A stretch of DNA of 64,000 bases from Humibacillus xanthopallidus (GCF_006717145.1 NZ_VFQF01000003.1:124001-188000); one strand, 5' to 3'; shown: positions 47,356 through 55,885, counted from the first letter of the stretch. Notes: generated by a model from the sequence alone, not told the origin. Translations and numbers: made by a program.

Positions 47356-47766
47356 TCAGGTGGGCCGTCGGGCGCGGAAGCGCATCGGCGGGGGTGGCTC
47401 GGGCAGGTCGGTGCCGTCGCGGTGCCGGCCCTCCTCGAGGTCGTAGCGGGCGCGTTCGACGCCGGCCGCGGTCACGCGCCCCGTGTCCGAGCCGTATGCC
47501 GCGAGCAGCCTCGTGCGGGCGAGGCGGGGCCCCACGGCGTTCTCCGAGAGGCCGGCGAGGGCCCCGGTCATGCGGATCGAGCCGCCCTCGGTGACGAGGA
47601 CCGCGGCCATGGCCTCGTCGATGGCGACGGTGAGGTGCTGCTGGGCCTCGCGCAGCAGTGGCAGCGCCGCGGCGGGCGCAGCAGGGTCGGCTGCCGAGAG
47701 CGCTGCCGTCGCCGCCGCGATGGCGGCGTCGATGGTCTGCTGCGTGCTCTCGTGCGGATCGCCCAT
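47356..47766 (-). CDS. hypothetical protein next to the VWA gene
   Basis: A 136-residue, alanine-rich helical protein (AIAAATAALSAADPAAPAAA; LLREAQQHLTVAIDEAMAAVL) with a basic proline-rich end. No recognised domain. Separated from the VWA gene by 16 bases, so probably co-transcribed with it and perhaps its partner. Confidence 0.6.
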   Translation of the reverse strand: MGDPHESTQQTIDAAIAAATAALSAADPAAPAAALPLLREAQQHLTVAIDEAMAAVLVTEGGSIRMTGALAGLSENAVGPRLARTRLLAAYGSDTGRVTAAGVERARYDLEEGRHRDGTDLPEPPPPMRFRARRPT

Positions 47767-47822
47767 GCCGTCAATCGTGCCGCACTAACTGCGGCGACGC
47801 AATACCCGCGCTCCATCACCCT

Positions 47823-47874
47823 GTCGAGTGCCCATGACCCGACACCATCCGGCGTCGGGAAGTGGGCACTCGAC
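47823..47874. terminator. nested hairpin after the anti-sigma gene
   Basis: GTCGAGTGCCCA (47823-47834) pairs perfectly with 47863-47874; an inner stem CCCGAC/GTCGGG (from 47838) lies in the loop. It follows the anti-sigma factor on the minus strand and precedes the 47766 gene, so a terminator is likely. Confidence 0.55.
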
Positions 47875-47943
47875 GGGAAGGTCGGGCGGTCGCGGGCGCC
47901 AGCTGGGGAAGCCGGGAGTGCGCCCGTGACCGCCCGACGACTG

Positions 47944-48828
47944 TCAGGCGAAGGAGAAGAACGCGATCGGGTTGGACGTCGGCTGCTCGGAACCTCCGGC
48001 CGGCTCGACCGTGATGCCGGCCGCCTGGGCGTCGGCCGCGTCGCCCTGGAGCACGACCGTCTGGTCACCGGCCGCGGCCATGAGGCCGGCTGACGTGAAG
48101 TGACCGGACTTGTCTTGCAGCCATAGCTGGTAGACCTTGCCCGCCGGGGCGCTCGGCAGGTCGGACGTGATGACGACCGCCTTGCCCAGCGAGGGCGACC
48201 GGACGACGGTGGCCGTGCCACCGCCGGGCAGCGCGACGTTCGACGAGGTCTTGGCGTCGGGCGCGGAGCGCACCTGCTCGGCGACGGTGGGGGCCGTCGT
48301 CGAGCCGCCGTCGGTGGAACGCCAGACCGCGAAGCCGCCGATGGCGAGGATGGCTGCGGTGGCCGCCGCGACGAGCCAGCGCAGCGGGCCGCTTCGGCGG
48401 GTCTCGGCGTGGCGACCTCCTCGACGTGCCGCGAGCTCGTCGGGCGCCGTCTCCGGCGCCGCGGGCGTGCTCCCGACCGCGGGAGCGGTCGTCTCGAGGG
48501 GCAGCGGCGCAGCGGGCTCCGGCTCCGGGGCTGCCGCGGGGGCAGGGGCCGGGGCGCTGTGGGCGACGTCCACCGGCTGTGCGTTGCCCGCCACGATGGG
48601 CGGCAGCGGACGGACGGTCGTGATGCCCTGGAGCACCTTGGCCCGCAGGGCCGGCGGCGGTGTCATGTCGCTGAGCGACGAGAGGGCGGTCGCTGCCGCG
48701 ACGAGGCTCGCCACCTCGGCCTGGCAGGCGGAGCAGCCGGCGAGGTGCCGCTCGAACTGTGCCCGCTCGCTGTCGTCGAGGGCGTCAACGGCGTATGCGC
48801 CGGAGAGCGCGTGGATGTCGTCGCTCAT
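47944..48828 (-). CDS. rskA: anti-sigma-K factor
   Basis: A 294-residue membrane anti-sigma factor. The N-terminal zinc-binding anti-sigma domain has ERHLAGCSACQAEV (HxxxCxxC). A Pro/Ala-rich linker, one membrane segment (WLVAAATAAILAIGGFAVW, about 153-171) and an extracytoplasmic RskA domain (VYQLWLQDKSGHFTSAGLM) follow. Its start overlaps the sigK stop. It holds SigK inactive until proteolysis. Confidence 0.9.
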   Translation of the reverse strand: MSDDIHALSGAYAVDALDDSERAQFERHLAGCSACQAEVASLVAAATALSSLSDMTPPPALRAKVLQGITTVRPLPPIVAGNAQPVDVAHSAPAPAPAAAPEPEPAAPLPLETTAPAVGSTPAAPETAPDELAARRGGRHAETRRSGPLRWLVAAATAAILAIGGFAVWRSTDGGSTTAPTVAEQVRSAPDAKTSSNVALPGGGTATVVRSPSLGKAVVITSDLPSAPAGKVYQLWLQDKSGHFTSAGLMAAAGDQTVVLQGDAADAQAAGITVEPAGGSEQPTSNPIAFFSFA

Positions 48829-49433
48829 GAGGTCACCCCCAACGTGTCTCGAAGTCTGATGAGTCCGTCTCGGATGCGGGTCTTCGCCGTGCCGAGGGGG
48901 AGGTCGAGCATCGTTGCCACCTCCGTGTGCGTGTATCCCGAGAGGTAGGCGAGCTCGAGGGCCTGTCGCTGTGCGTCGGTCAGGGTCGCGAGGGCCCGAT
49001 GAACCCGCTCCGCATCCAGCCGTTCGACGACGGCCTCCGACGTGGAGTCGTGGGTGACGTCCTGGTTGCTCGTGCCGTAGCTGTCGTCGCGCTGGCGGGA
49101 GGCCTCCGCCGAGCGCACCCGGTCGACGGCCTTGCGGTGCGCAATGGTGAGCATCCACGACAGCGCGCTGCCGCGGGCCGGGTCGAAGCGGGCGCTCTGC
49201 CGCCAGATGTCGAGGAAGACCTCCTGGGTGACCTCCTCGGACTGGGCCGGGTCGCGCACCACGCGGCGGACCATCCCGTAGAGCCGGGACGAGACCGCGT
49301 CGTAGAGCTGGGCGAAGGCCTCTTCGTCACCCGCAGCCGACCGCCGCAGCAGCCGCTCCAGGTCGATGCGGGCGGTCCCCTCCGGCGAGGTGTCGCCGGA
49401 GGGGACCACCGAGAACCGTGACATGGGATCCAT
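48825..49433 (-). CDS. sigK: ECF sigma factor SigK
   Basis: About 202 residues (ATG 49433; TTG 49445 also in frame). Region 2 is GDEEAFAQLYDAVSSRLYGMVRRVVRDPAQSEEVTQEVFLDIW and region 4 is LATLTDAQRQALELAYLSGYTHTEVATMLDLPLGTAKTRIRDGL. The order with RskA and a fasciclin-domain gene matches the mycobacterial SigK locus, where SigK drives mpt70/mpt83 fasciclin genes. Confidence 0.9.
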   Translation of the reverse strand: MDPMSRFSVVPSGDTSPEGTARIDLERLLRRSAAGDEEAFAQLYDAVSSRLYGMVRRVVRDPAQSEEVTQEVFLDIWRQSARFDPARGSALSWMLTIAHRKAVDRVRSAEASRQRDDSYGTSNQDVTHDSTSEAVVERLDAERVHRALATLTDAQRQALELAYLSGYTHTEVATMLDLPLGTAKTRIRDGLIRLRDTLGVTS

Positions 49434-49479
49434 TGTGTCGCCCAAGCCGTCAGTCTGCGTCAGTGAGGGTGCTCGTCGC

Positions 49480-50148
49480 TCAGGGCATCAGCACGGAGTC
49501 GACGATGTAGACCGTCGCGTTGGCCGTGGGCACGTTGCCGCAGATGACCTTGGCGTCCATCTTGCCCACCGTGAAGTTCTCACCCGAGCCCTTGACCGTG
49601 ATCGTCGTGCCGGCGAGCGTCTTGTGGTCGCCCGCGAGCTGGTCCGGCGAGAGCTTGCCGGCCACGACGTGGTTCGTGAGGATCTTGGTGAGGGTCGGCT
49701 TGTCGGCGAGCACCTTCTTGAGGTCGGCAGCCGGGATCTTGGCGAACGCGTCGTTGGTCGGTGCGAAGACCGTGATCTCCGGCGCCGAGTTCAGGGTGTC
49801 GACGAGCCCGGCCTCCTTGACGGCGGTGACGAGGGTCGAGAGCAGCGGGTTGTTGCTCGCGGCGGTCGCGACCGGGTCGGTGGCCATGCCGGTGAACGAG
49901 CCCTTGCCGTCCTTCGGCACCGCCGCGCAGCCCTCACCGAAGACCGCCGAGGCGGCGTCCATCGACTCCGACGTCGTCATGCTGTCGGAGGGCGTGGAGC
50001 TCGTCATCGAGTCGGAGCTCGTGGCCATCGGGGTCGAGCCGGCGGCAGGGGTGGTCGTCGAGCTGGTGGAGCTGCCGCACGCGGCGAGGCTCAGGGGCAG
50101 GGCGATCGCGAGGGCGACGAAGGTGGTGCGCGTCTTCATGCTCTTCAT
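49480..50148 (-). CDS. fasciclin-domain lipoprotein (MPT70/MPT83-like)
   Basis: A ~222-residue lipoprotein; ATG 50148 with GGAG upstream. Lipobox LSLAAC, then a Ser/Thr/Met-rich linker (SSDSMTSSTPSDSMTT), then a FAS1 domain with NNPLLSTLVTAVKEAGLVDTLN, ITVFAPTNDAFAKIP, LTNHVVAGKLS and TVYIVDSVLM. It is the expected SigK target; a promoter like that of the upstream gene precedes it. Confidence 0.9.
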   Translation of the reverse strand: MKSMKTRTTFVALAIALPLSLAACGSSTSSTTTPAAGSTPMATSSDSMTSSTPSDSMTTSESMDAASAVFGEGCAAVPKDGKGSFTGMATDPVATAASNNPLLSTLVTAVKEAGLVDTLNSAPEITVFAPTNDAFAKIPAADLKKVLADKPTLTKILTNHVVAGKLSPDQLAGDHKTLAGTTITVKGSGENFTVGKMDAKVICGNVPTANATVYIVDSVLMP

Positions 50149-50204
50149 GTCAGTCACTCCTTGTGTGTGTGGCTGTGTGGCTCTGTGGTGCACGGTCATC
50201 GGTG

Positions 50205-50232
50205 GTTCGAAGCCGCGCGGGAAACCGGATTG
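50205..50232 (-). promoter_or_regulatory. candidate SigK promoter of the fasciclin gene
   Basis: On the minus strand: CAATCC (50232-50227), a 16-base spacer, TCGAAC (50210-50205). It resembles the mycobacterial SigK consensus CCATCC-N16/17-CCGAAT and shares hexamers and spacing with the site at 51802-51829. Confidence 0.5.
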
Positions 50233-50269
50233 GATTGGGGGACAGGTTTTTTCGCGGAAGAGGCGTTCA

Positions 50270-51793
50270 TCACTCGACGGTGACGACGACCTCCTGGATG
50301 CCGCTCGACCCGCTCGGGAAGGGGGTGGCGCGCTCGGTCAGCTGTGGTCGTCCGGACCGGTCGACGGCGCGGACCGCGATGCGGTGCAGGCCCGGCTTCG
50401 CATCCCACGGGAGGTACCACTGTCGCCAGTAGTCGATGCCCACGTCAGGCCCGAGCTCGGTCTGCTGCCAGTCGCCGTCGTCGACGCGGACCTCGACCTT
50501 GCCGACACCCCGGTGCTGCGCCCAGGCCACTCCGCCGATGGCGGTCCTGCCTGCGGGGATGGTCGACAGGGGTCGGGGCGTGTCGACCCTGGCACTCGTT
50601 TTGATGGGCGCGTCGGTCGCCCACTGGCGTTGGGTCCAGTAGGCCTGCTCGGCGGCATACGTCGTGAGGGTGAGCTTGGTCAGCCACTTCGTGGCGCCGA
50701 CGAAGCCGTAGAGGCCGGGCGTGATGAGGCGGGCCGGGTAGCCGTGGGCTTCGGGCAGCTGCGTGCCGTTCATGCCGATGGCGACCATCGCGTCACGGCC
50801 GTCGCGCACGACGTCGAGCGGCGTGCTGATGGTGAAGCCGTCCACCGCCGTGCTCAGCACCTGGTCGGGAGGGCCCGTGATGCCGGCCCGGTCGAGCACG
50901 TCGCTGAGGCGGACGCCGAGCCACCGCGCGGCCCCGACGTAGCCGCCGCCCACCTCGTTGGAGACACAGGTCATCGTGATGTCCCGCTCGATGAGCGGCA
51001 TCGCTGCGAGCTCGTCGAAGGTGAGGCTGAAGGGCCGCTCGACCATGCCGTCGACCTCGAGCGTCCAGCGGTCGACGTCGACGCGCGGCACGGCGAGGTT
51101 GGTGTCGACGCGGTAGAAGGTGTCGTTCGGGGTGCGCAGCGGCGTGATGCCCGGCACCTTGGCCTCGAGCCCCGCGGGGAAGGCGGGCGCGGGGTCCGAC
51201 GGCCGGGGCAGGACGAGCCGCTTGGCCGCCTGGGCGCCTGCGCGCAGCTGACCACCCGCGGCGGCGAGGACCGACAACGTGGCGACACCGAGGGCGCCGC
51301 CGAGGAACTCGCGCCGCGCCGTGCCCTCGCGGGTGGGCCGTGCCGAGACGTGCTCGCCGTCGGGATCTGTCGCGAGGGCGAGCCCGGTCAGCCACCAGAG
51401 GGCCGTGAGCCCGACGAGAAGGGTGACGAGCGACGGCAGGAGGTCGACGACGGCGAAGGCCGGTCGCAGCACGGCGGCGGCCGCGGTGAGCAGGACGAGC
51501 AGCCCGAGCAGGCCGGTCGCGACACCGCGCCGGCGGCGTGCGAGCAGCCCGATGAGCCCGGCCGCCACGAGGGTGACGAGCACGACCGAGCCGAGCAGGA
51601 TCGGCTTGTCGGCCGTGCCGAAGTGGGCCACCGCCCACTCCTTGACCGGCGTCGGCGTGAGGTCGATGACGGTCGAGCCGATCGTGAGCACGGGAGAGGT
51701 CGCCGGGTCGACGAAACCGGCCACGAGGTGTCCGGCGGCGATCCCGGCGATGGCGGCCAGGATGCCGCTGAGGGCGAGTCGGAGGCGGGTCAT
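50270..51793 (-). CDS. sulfite-oxidase-like molybdopterin oxidoreductase with N-terminal membrane domain
   Basis: A 507-residue protein; ATG 51793. About four to five membrane segments fill residues 1-~170, a twin-arginine-like RREFLGGALGVATL lies internally near residue 185, then the SUOX-type molybdenum domain. The metal-binding cysteine is C276 in ITMTCVSNEVGGGYVGAARWLGVRL. The C-terminal Mo-co dimer domain includes GVGKVEVRVDDGDWQQTEL and YWRQWYLPWDAKPGLH. Likely an extracytoplasmic oxidoreductase controlled with SigK; substrate unknown. Confidence 0.88.
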   Translation of the reverse strand: MTRLRLALSGILAAIAGIAAGHLVAGFVDPATSPVLTIGSTVIDLTPTPVKEWAVAHFGTADKPILLGSVVLVTLVAAGLIGLLARRRRGVATGLLGLLVLLTAAAAVLRPAFAVVDLLPSLVTLLVGLTALWWLTGLALATDPDGEHVSARPTREGTARREFLGGALGVATLSVLAAAGGQLRAGAQAAKRLVLPRPSDPAPAFPAGLEAKVPGITPLRTPNDTFYRVDTNLAVPRVDVDRWTLEVDGMVERPFSLTFDELAAMPLIERDITMTCVSNEVGGGYVGAARWLGVRLSDVLDRAGITGPPDQVLSTAVDGFTISTPLDVVRDGRDAMVAIGMNGTQLPEAHGYPARLITPGLYGFVGATKWLTKLTLTTYAAEQAYWTQRQWATDAPIKTSARVDTPRPLSTIPAGRTAIGGVAWAQHRGVGKVEVRVDDGDWQQTELGPDVGIDYWRQWYLPWDAKPGLHRIAVRAVDRSGRPQLTERATPFPSGSSGIQEVVVTVE

Positions 51794-51801
51794 GCCCGGG
51801 G

Positions 51802-51829
51802 GTTCGTCACCCCGCCGCCGCCCGGATTG
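51802..51829 (-). promoter_or_regulatory. candidate SigK promoter of the molybdopterin oxidoreductase gene
   Basis: On the minus strand: CAATCC (51829-51824), a 16-base spacer, ACGAAC (51807-51802), only 8 bases before the ATG, so the transcript would be leaderless. Identical -35 and spacing to the fasciclin promoter. Confidence 0.5.
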
Positions 51830-51844
51830 TTTTCGCCCTGACTC

Positions 51845-51916
51845 GCGAACACACCGAGCAGTCGCCAAACCCGCGAGGTGTGCCACGCAGAGTTGTCGAC
51901 TGCTCGGTGTGTTCGC
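51845..51916. terminator. 20-bp perfect-stem hairpin
   Basis: GCGAACACACCGAGCAGTCG (51845-51864) is matched exactly by 51897-51916 around a 32-base loop. It lies after the stop of the 52620 gene and before the oxidoreductase promoter. It probably ends the former's transcript; its exact match also fits a mobile palindromic repeat. Confidence 0.6.
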
Positions 51917-51939
51917 CGCCCGACGTTCGCCGCCCGACG

Positions 51940-52620
51940 TCAGGTCGTCGGCGTGGCCGTCGAGGTCGGGGTCGGGCCCGGGGGTGTCGTTGACGTCGAG
52001 GTCGACGTCGAGCTCGGCGTGGGTGCCGGCGGGGCGGAGGCGGTCGCGCTCGTCATCCACGCGACGCCGAGAAGGATGACGACGCCGCTGACGAGCACGA
52101 GGGCGGCGCCGCGCAGCTTGCCCAGCGCCTCGATGATCTTCGACGGGTCGGGGATCTCCCGCTCACCCTCGCCCCCCTCCTGGGTGGCGAACCGTCCCCG
52201 CCACTCGGTCGCCGCCATCCAGACGCCGATGAGCGTCACGGCGACGCCGACGACCGTCACCGGACCGATGACCCGCGCGGCGATGAGCGCCCGGCCGTCG
52301 AGCTTCGCCGTCTGGGTGGCGTCGAGCCCGAGGTCACCGGCGAAGAGCTGTGACACGAAGACGAAGGCCACGAGGAGCACCCCGAGCACGATGGCAGCCA
52401 CGATGGCAAAACCGTTGTGCCAGATGGACGCTGGCTCCGAAGGGGCAGTCGGGGGCGCGGCCGGTGGTGCCGCTGGGGGCGCTGCCGGAGGGGCAGCCGG
52501 TGGTGCTGCTGGAGGGGCAGCCGGTGGCCCGGCGGGGGGTGCCGCTGGGTCTCCCTGCCCGCCGGCGCCCTGGCCCACTCGGAAGATGGCTCGCTCGCCC
52601 TCCACGGAGTCGTCGCTCAT
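51940..52620 (-). CDS. membrane protein with AAPP repeats, unknown
   Basis: A 226-residue protein. Residues ~24-58 are a simple PPAAPPAA repeat, encoded by matching short DNA repeats. Hydrophobic segments follow (about 68-90 FAIVAAIVLGVLLVAFVFV; about 115-135; about 175-195), and the C-terminus is a Ser/Thr/Pro tail. No family recognised. The repeat tract is likely prone to length change. Confidence 0.65.
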   Translation of the reverse strand: MSDDSVEGERAIFRVGQGAGGQGDPAAPPAGPPAAPPAAPPAAPPAAPPAAPPAAPPTAPSEPASIWHNGFAIVAAIVLGVLLVAFVFVSQLFAGDLGLDATQTAKLDGRALIAARVIGPVTVVGVAVTLIGVWMAATEWRGRFATQEGGEGEREIPDPSKIIEALGKLRGAALVLVSGVVILLGVAWMTSATASAPPAPTPSSTSTSTSTTPPGPTPTSTATPTT

Positions 52621-52690
52621 CCGCCCATCGTGACAGCGCCGCAGTGGCGAGCGGGCCGTTTCGGACGAAACGCCCGCCGGCGCCGGGCCG

Positions 52691-53134
52691 TCAGCCGCGG
52701 CGCAACAGCTCGACGAGGGCCTTGCCGTATGCCGTCCGCGCCACTCGGGCGACCACCGGGTCGGCCACTCGGGGCACCCCGCGCACGCTGATCTGCTGGA
52801 CCCAGTCGACCGTCGAGCCCGAGGTCGTGGGAGTCACCCGGAAGTCGATCGTGCCGCGGATCAGCTTGCCCTCCTTGTGGATTCGCGCCTGCGCACCTGA
52901 CCCTTGGGCCGGCTGCTCGATCGAGTCGACGACCATGATGTCGTCGAAGCCGAGCGGACCGAGCGCGGTGCGGGCGACGAAGCGCGAGCCCGGAACGAGC
53001 GATGCGGCCTCGAACTGGTCGCCGGTCACCGTCGTCAGCGGGATGACCTCGCTGTGCGCGCGCAGGTCGAGCACCCGCCGCCACGCCTCTGCGGGCGGCA
53101 GGTCTGTCTCGAGGTGCACGTCGAAGGCCGCCAT
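52691..53134 (-). CDS. SRPBCC/polyketide-cyclase-like protein
   Basis: A 147-residue START-like single domain: FDVHLETDLPPAEAWRRVLDL at the N-terminus, FRVTPTTSGSTVDWVQQISVRG in the sheet and a C-terminal helix (ARTAYGKALVELLRR). These small hydrophobic-pocket proteins bind lipids or other small ligands. It stands alone. Function unknown. Confidence 0.75.
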   Translation of the reverse strand: MAAFDVHLETDLPPAEAWRRVLDLRAHSEVIPLTTVTGDQFEAASLVPGSRFVARTALGPLGFDDIMVVDSIEQPAQGSGAQARIHKEGKLIRGTIDFRVTPTTSGSTVDWVQQISVRGVPRVADPVVARVARTAYGKALVELLRRG

Positions 53135-53201
53135 GGCCTCATCATGCCGGTCAGCCCGTCGCTCGTCAGGGGCAGCCCTGCCACCCCTGCCGCCACGACA
53201 G

Positions 53202-53265
53202 CCCCGTCAGCGCCATCAGCGCCGACTGCCCGTCAGCGCCATCAGCGCCATCAGCGCCGTCAGTG
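53202..53265. repeat. short tandem repeat, ~9-bp units
   Basis: Several units of the form CGCCATCAGC or CCCGTCAGCG repeat between the SRPBCC gene and the META-domain gene, giving GTCAGCGCCATCAGCGCC twice. Imperfect microsatellite-like tract with no gene. Confidence 0.6.
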
Positions 53266-53276
53266 CAGCACCCGTG

Positions 53277-53795
53277 CTACTTCTTCGCCGTGAGCGTCAT
53301 CCCGGTCGTCGAGTCGCCCAGCGTGAGGGTGTCGCCGTCGAGCTTGAGCGCCGGCGAGGAGGTGAGGAACGAGCTGACCCACTGGTCCTGCTTCATCAGC
53401 TCGTCGCTGCACGCCATCATCGTCGAGGCCAGCGGGCCGGGGACGACGAGCTTGCCGGTGTCCCAGGTCGCCGCGCCGTTCATCGTGTTGCAGCCGGCGT
53501 TGGCGGAGATGCGCCCGTCAGCGAAGGCGAGCGTGACCGTGCTGCCGGCCACGAGCTCGTGCCCCGTCACCTGCGTCGAGGTGTAGGACTTGCCGTTGAG
53601 GTCGGGACTCGAGCTGCTGCCGCAGGCGCCGAGCGACAGCAGGGCGCCCACCGCAACCACGGCGGTCAGGGCAGTCACGGCCCCGCCGCGCCGATGCGAG
53701 CCGCGTCGCAGCACGCCGCTCCAGCGGGCCGGGGGACGCGTCGAACCGGTCGACGGCGTCTGGGTGACGGGGGTCGGGCGCGTGCTCGGCGTCAT
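53277..53795 (-). CDS. META-domain lipoprotein (HslJ-like)
   Basis: A 172-residue protein; ATG 53795 with GAGGAGAG upstream. Residues ~35-58 are a lipoprotein signal (VTALTAVVAVGALLSLGAC) after an unusually long basic N-terminus. The META domain has LNGKSYTSTQVTG, ISANAGCNTMNGAATWD and MMACSDELMKQDQWVSSFLTSS. HslJ-type proteins are linked to stress or antibiotic tolerance; role here unknown. Confidence 0.85.
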   Translation of the reverse strand: MTPSTRPTPVTQTPSTGSTRPPARWSGVLRRGSHRRGGAVTALTAVVAVGALLSLGACGSSSSPDLNGKSYTSTQVTGHELVAGSTVTLAFADGRISANAGCNTMNGAATWDTGKLVVPGPLASTMMACSDELMKQDQWVSSFLTSSPALKLDGDTLTLGDSTTGMTLTAKK

Positions 53796-53852
53796 CGTGC
53801 TCTCCTCATCGGTTGCTCGGACCCTAGCGGCGCACGCGGGGCGCTGGCAGCA

Positions 53853-53871
53853 GATTCGACGGAACCGAATC
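53853..53871. promoter_or_regulatory. inverted repeat before the META lipoprotein gene
   Basis: GATTCG-7 bases-CGAATC, about 60 bases upstream of the ATG at 53795. Arms of 6 bp at operator-like spacing. The rest of the 315-base divergent gap (53796-54110) holds the family-2 repeat and no gene. Confidence 0.3.
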
Positions 53872-53925
53872 CGGCACGTCCTGAACGCCGTTGGGGCCAT
53901 CGCGCCCGGCTGCGCGGTGCCGGTC

Positions 53926-53993
53926 AGACTCACAAACCTCGCCCGACCACCGCCGCCCCCGCACGGGGGCAGCCCCCGACGACCTTGTGAGTC
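53926..53993. repeat. dispersed hairpin repeat, family 2, copy B
   Basis: AGACTCACAAACCTC (53926-53940) is identical to 19940-19954; GACTCACAA pairs with TTGTGAGTC at 53985-53993 around a ~49-base interior. This copy lies in a divergent gap rather than at gene ends. Confidence 0.65.
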
Positions 53994-54110
53994 CGACGGG
54001 CGGTGCCGCCGCAGCCACCGCCCCCCGAGCCCGCAGCCGTGACACCTGTCATGGTCCGGTCGTGACGTCTGCGGTTCACGCCGAGCCGCCTCGCCGGGCA
54101 GGCTGGGCGC

Positions 54111-55142
54111 ATGCACACCACACCGTCCCCGACCGCCGCCTCCTCGGGGGAGCCGGCGATCGAGCTGCGCGACCTCGTCAAGACCTTCCGTCCGCTGCGC
54201 GGGTCGACCGACACGGTGGTCACCGCCGTCGACGGCATCGACCTCACCATCGGCCAGGGCGAGGTCGTCGCCTTCCTCGGCCCCAACGGCGCCGGCAAGA
54301 CGACGACCCTCGACATGGTGCTCGGCCTCACCGAGCCGACGAGCGGCACCGCCCGGGTCTTCGGCCGGCCGCCGCGCACCGCGGTCGTCGGCGGACACGT
54401 CTCGGCCGTCCTCCAGACGGGCGGCCTGCTGCGCGACCTCACCGTGCGCGAGACCGTCCGCATGATCGCGTCGACGTATGCCGTCACCGCCCCCGTCGAC
54501 GAGGTGATCGACCGCGCGGGGCTGGCTGAGCTCTCCAATCGTCGCGTGTCGAAGTGCTCGGGCGGCGAGCAGCAGCGCCTGCGCTTCGCCCTCGCCCTGC
54601 TGCCCGACCCGCGCCTGCTCGTCCTCGACGAGCCGACGGCAGGGATGGACGTCACCGCGAGGCACGAGTTCTGGCAGACGATGCACGCCGACGCGAGTGC
54701 CGGCCGCACCGTCGTCTTCGCGACGCACTACCTCGAGGAGGCCGACGCCTTCGCCGACCGGATCGTGCTCGTCGCCGGTGGCCGGGTCGTCGCGGACGGC
54801 CCGACGGCCGAGATCCGTTCGCGCGCCAGCGGTCGCACGGTGACGGCGGTTGTCGCCGACGACGCCGTGGCGAGGGCAACCGCTGCCCTCTTCGGCCTCC
54901 CGGGAGTCACCGACGTCAGGCGCCGGGGCGAGCGCCTCGCCATCACCGCGAGCGACTCCGACGCCGTCGCCCGGATCCTGCTCGGCGAGCTCGGCGGTCG
55001 CGACCTCGAGATCACCACCGCGGGCCTCGAGGAGGCGTTCATGGCGCTGACCGGACGGTCACCCGCCCAGCCCTCTCCCGAGAGCCCGCCGGACGGCATA
55101 CCGGCTCGACGGCACGGCGTGCCCGAGGAGGTCGCCCGATGA
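54111..55142 (+). CDS. ABC transporter ATPase (drug/lipid export type)
   Basis: A 343-residue ATPase. Walker A is GPNGAGKTTT, signature SKCSGGEQQRLRFALAL, Walker B LLVLDEPTAGMD, H-loop FATHYLEEAD. A C-terminal ~90-residue domain (AVVADDAVARATAALFGLPGVTDV) is typical of CcmA/DrrA-like exporters. It overlaps the permease gene by four bases. Confidence 0.88.
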   Translation: MHTTPSPTAASSGEPAIELRDLVKTFRPLRGSTDTVVTAVDGIDLTIGQGEVVAFLGPNGAGKTTTLDMVLGLTEPTSGTARVFGRPPRTAVVGGHVSAVLQTGGLLRDLTVRETVRMIASTYAVTAPVDEVIDRAGLAELSNRRVSKCSGGEQQRLRFALALLPDPRLLVLDEPTAGMDVTARHEFWQTMHADASAGRTVVFATHYLEEADAFADRIVLVAGGRVVADGPTAEIRSRASGRTVTAVVADDAVARATAALFGLPGVTDVRRRGERLAITASDSDAVARILLGELGGRDLEITTAGLEEAFMALTGRSPAQPSPESPPDGIPARRHGVPEEVAR

Positions 55143-55885
55143 ACGCCACCTTCACGCTGCTCGAGATGCGGCGGATCACCCGCGACTGGAGCGGGATGTT
55201 CTTCACCGCGGTGCTGCCCGCCTTCTTCTACCTCATCTTCGGCGCGACGGTCGACGCCAAGGGCGAGACCATCGGCAACGGCAACGTCGCGATGTACGTC
55301 ATGATCAGCATGGCCGCCTACGGCGCCGTCACCGCGACGACGAGCATCGGCGGGCAGGCGGCGCTCGAGCGCCAGCAGGGCTGGGGTCGCCAGCTCGGGC
55401 TCACGCCGCTGCCGGACTCCTCCTACATCGCGATGAAGTCGCTCATCGCGATGACCGTCGCCGCCGTGCCCATCCTGCTCACGTATGCGTTGGGCGCGGC
55501 CACCGGAGCCCGCGGGACCGCGTCGGCCTGGCTGCTGAGCGGCCTGCTGTGCCTCGTCGGCTCGGCCGTCTTCGCCGTCTACGGGCTGCTCATCGGCACG
55601 GCCTTCCGCTCCGAGGCCGCGGTCGGCGCCGCGAGCGGCACGATGGTGATCTTCGCCTTCCTCGGCAACCTCTTCATCCCGCTCTCCGGGGTCCTGCTCA
55701 CCATCGCGAAGTTCACCCCGCTCTACGGGTATGCCGCCCTGGCGCGCTACCCGCTCACCGAGGGCTACCTCACCGACGGGTCGCAGGACCCGCTGTGGGT
55801 GCCGGTGCTCAACGTCGTCGTGTGGCTGACGATCTTCAGTCTCGGCGCGGTCCACTTCGTGCGCCGCGGGAGGGAGCGGCAGTGA
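55139..55885 (+). CDS. ABC-2 type permease
   Basis: A 248-residue membrane protein with six predicted segments. ABC-2 features: AALERQQGWGRQLGLTPLPDSSYIAMKSL and GNLFIPLSGVLLTIAKFTPLYGYAALARYPL. It pairs with the ATPase and its stop overlaps the histidine kinase start (GTGA). The linked two-component system probably controls this exporter. Confidence 0.87.
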   Translation: MNATFTLLEMRRITRDWSGMFFTAVLPAFFYLIFGATVDAKGETIGNGNVAMYVMISMAAYGAVTATTSIGGQAALERQQGWGRQLGLTPLPDSSYIAMKSLIAMTVAAVPILLTYALGAATGARGTASAWLLSGLLCLVGSAVFAVYGLLIGTAFRSEAAVGAASGTMVIFAFLGNLFIPLSGVLLTIAKFTPLYGYAALARYPLTEGYLTDGSQDPLWVPVLNVVVWLTIFSLGAVHFVRRGRERQ

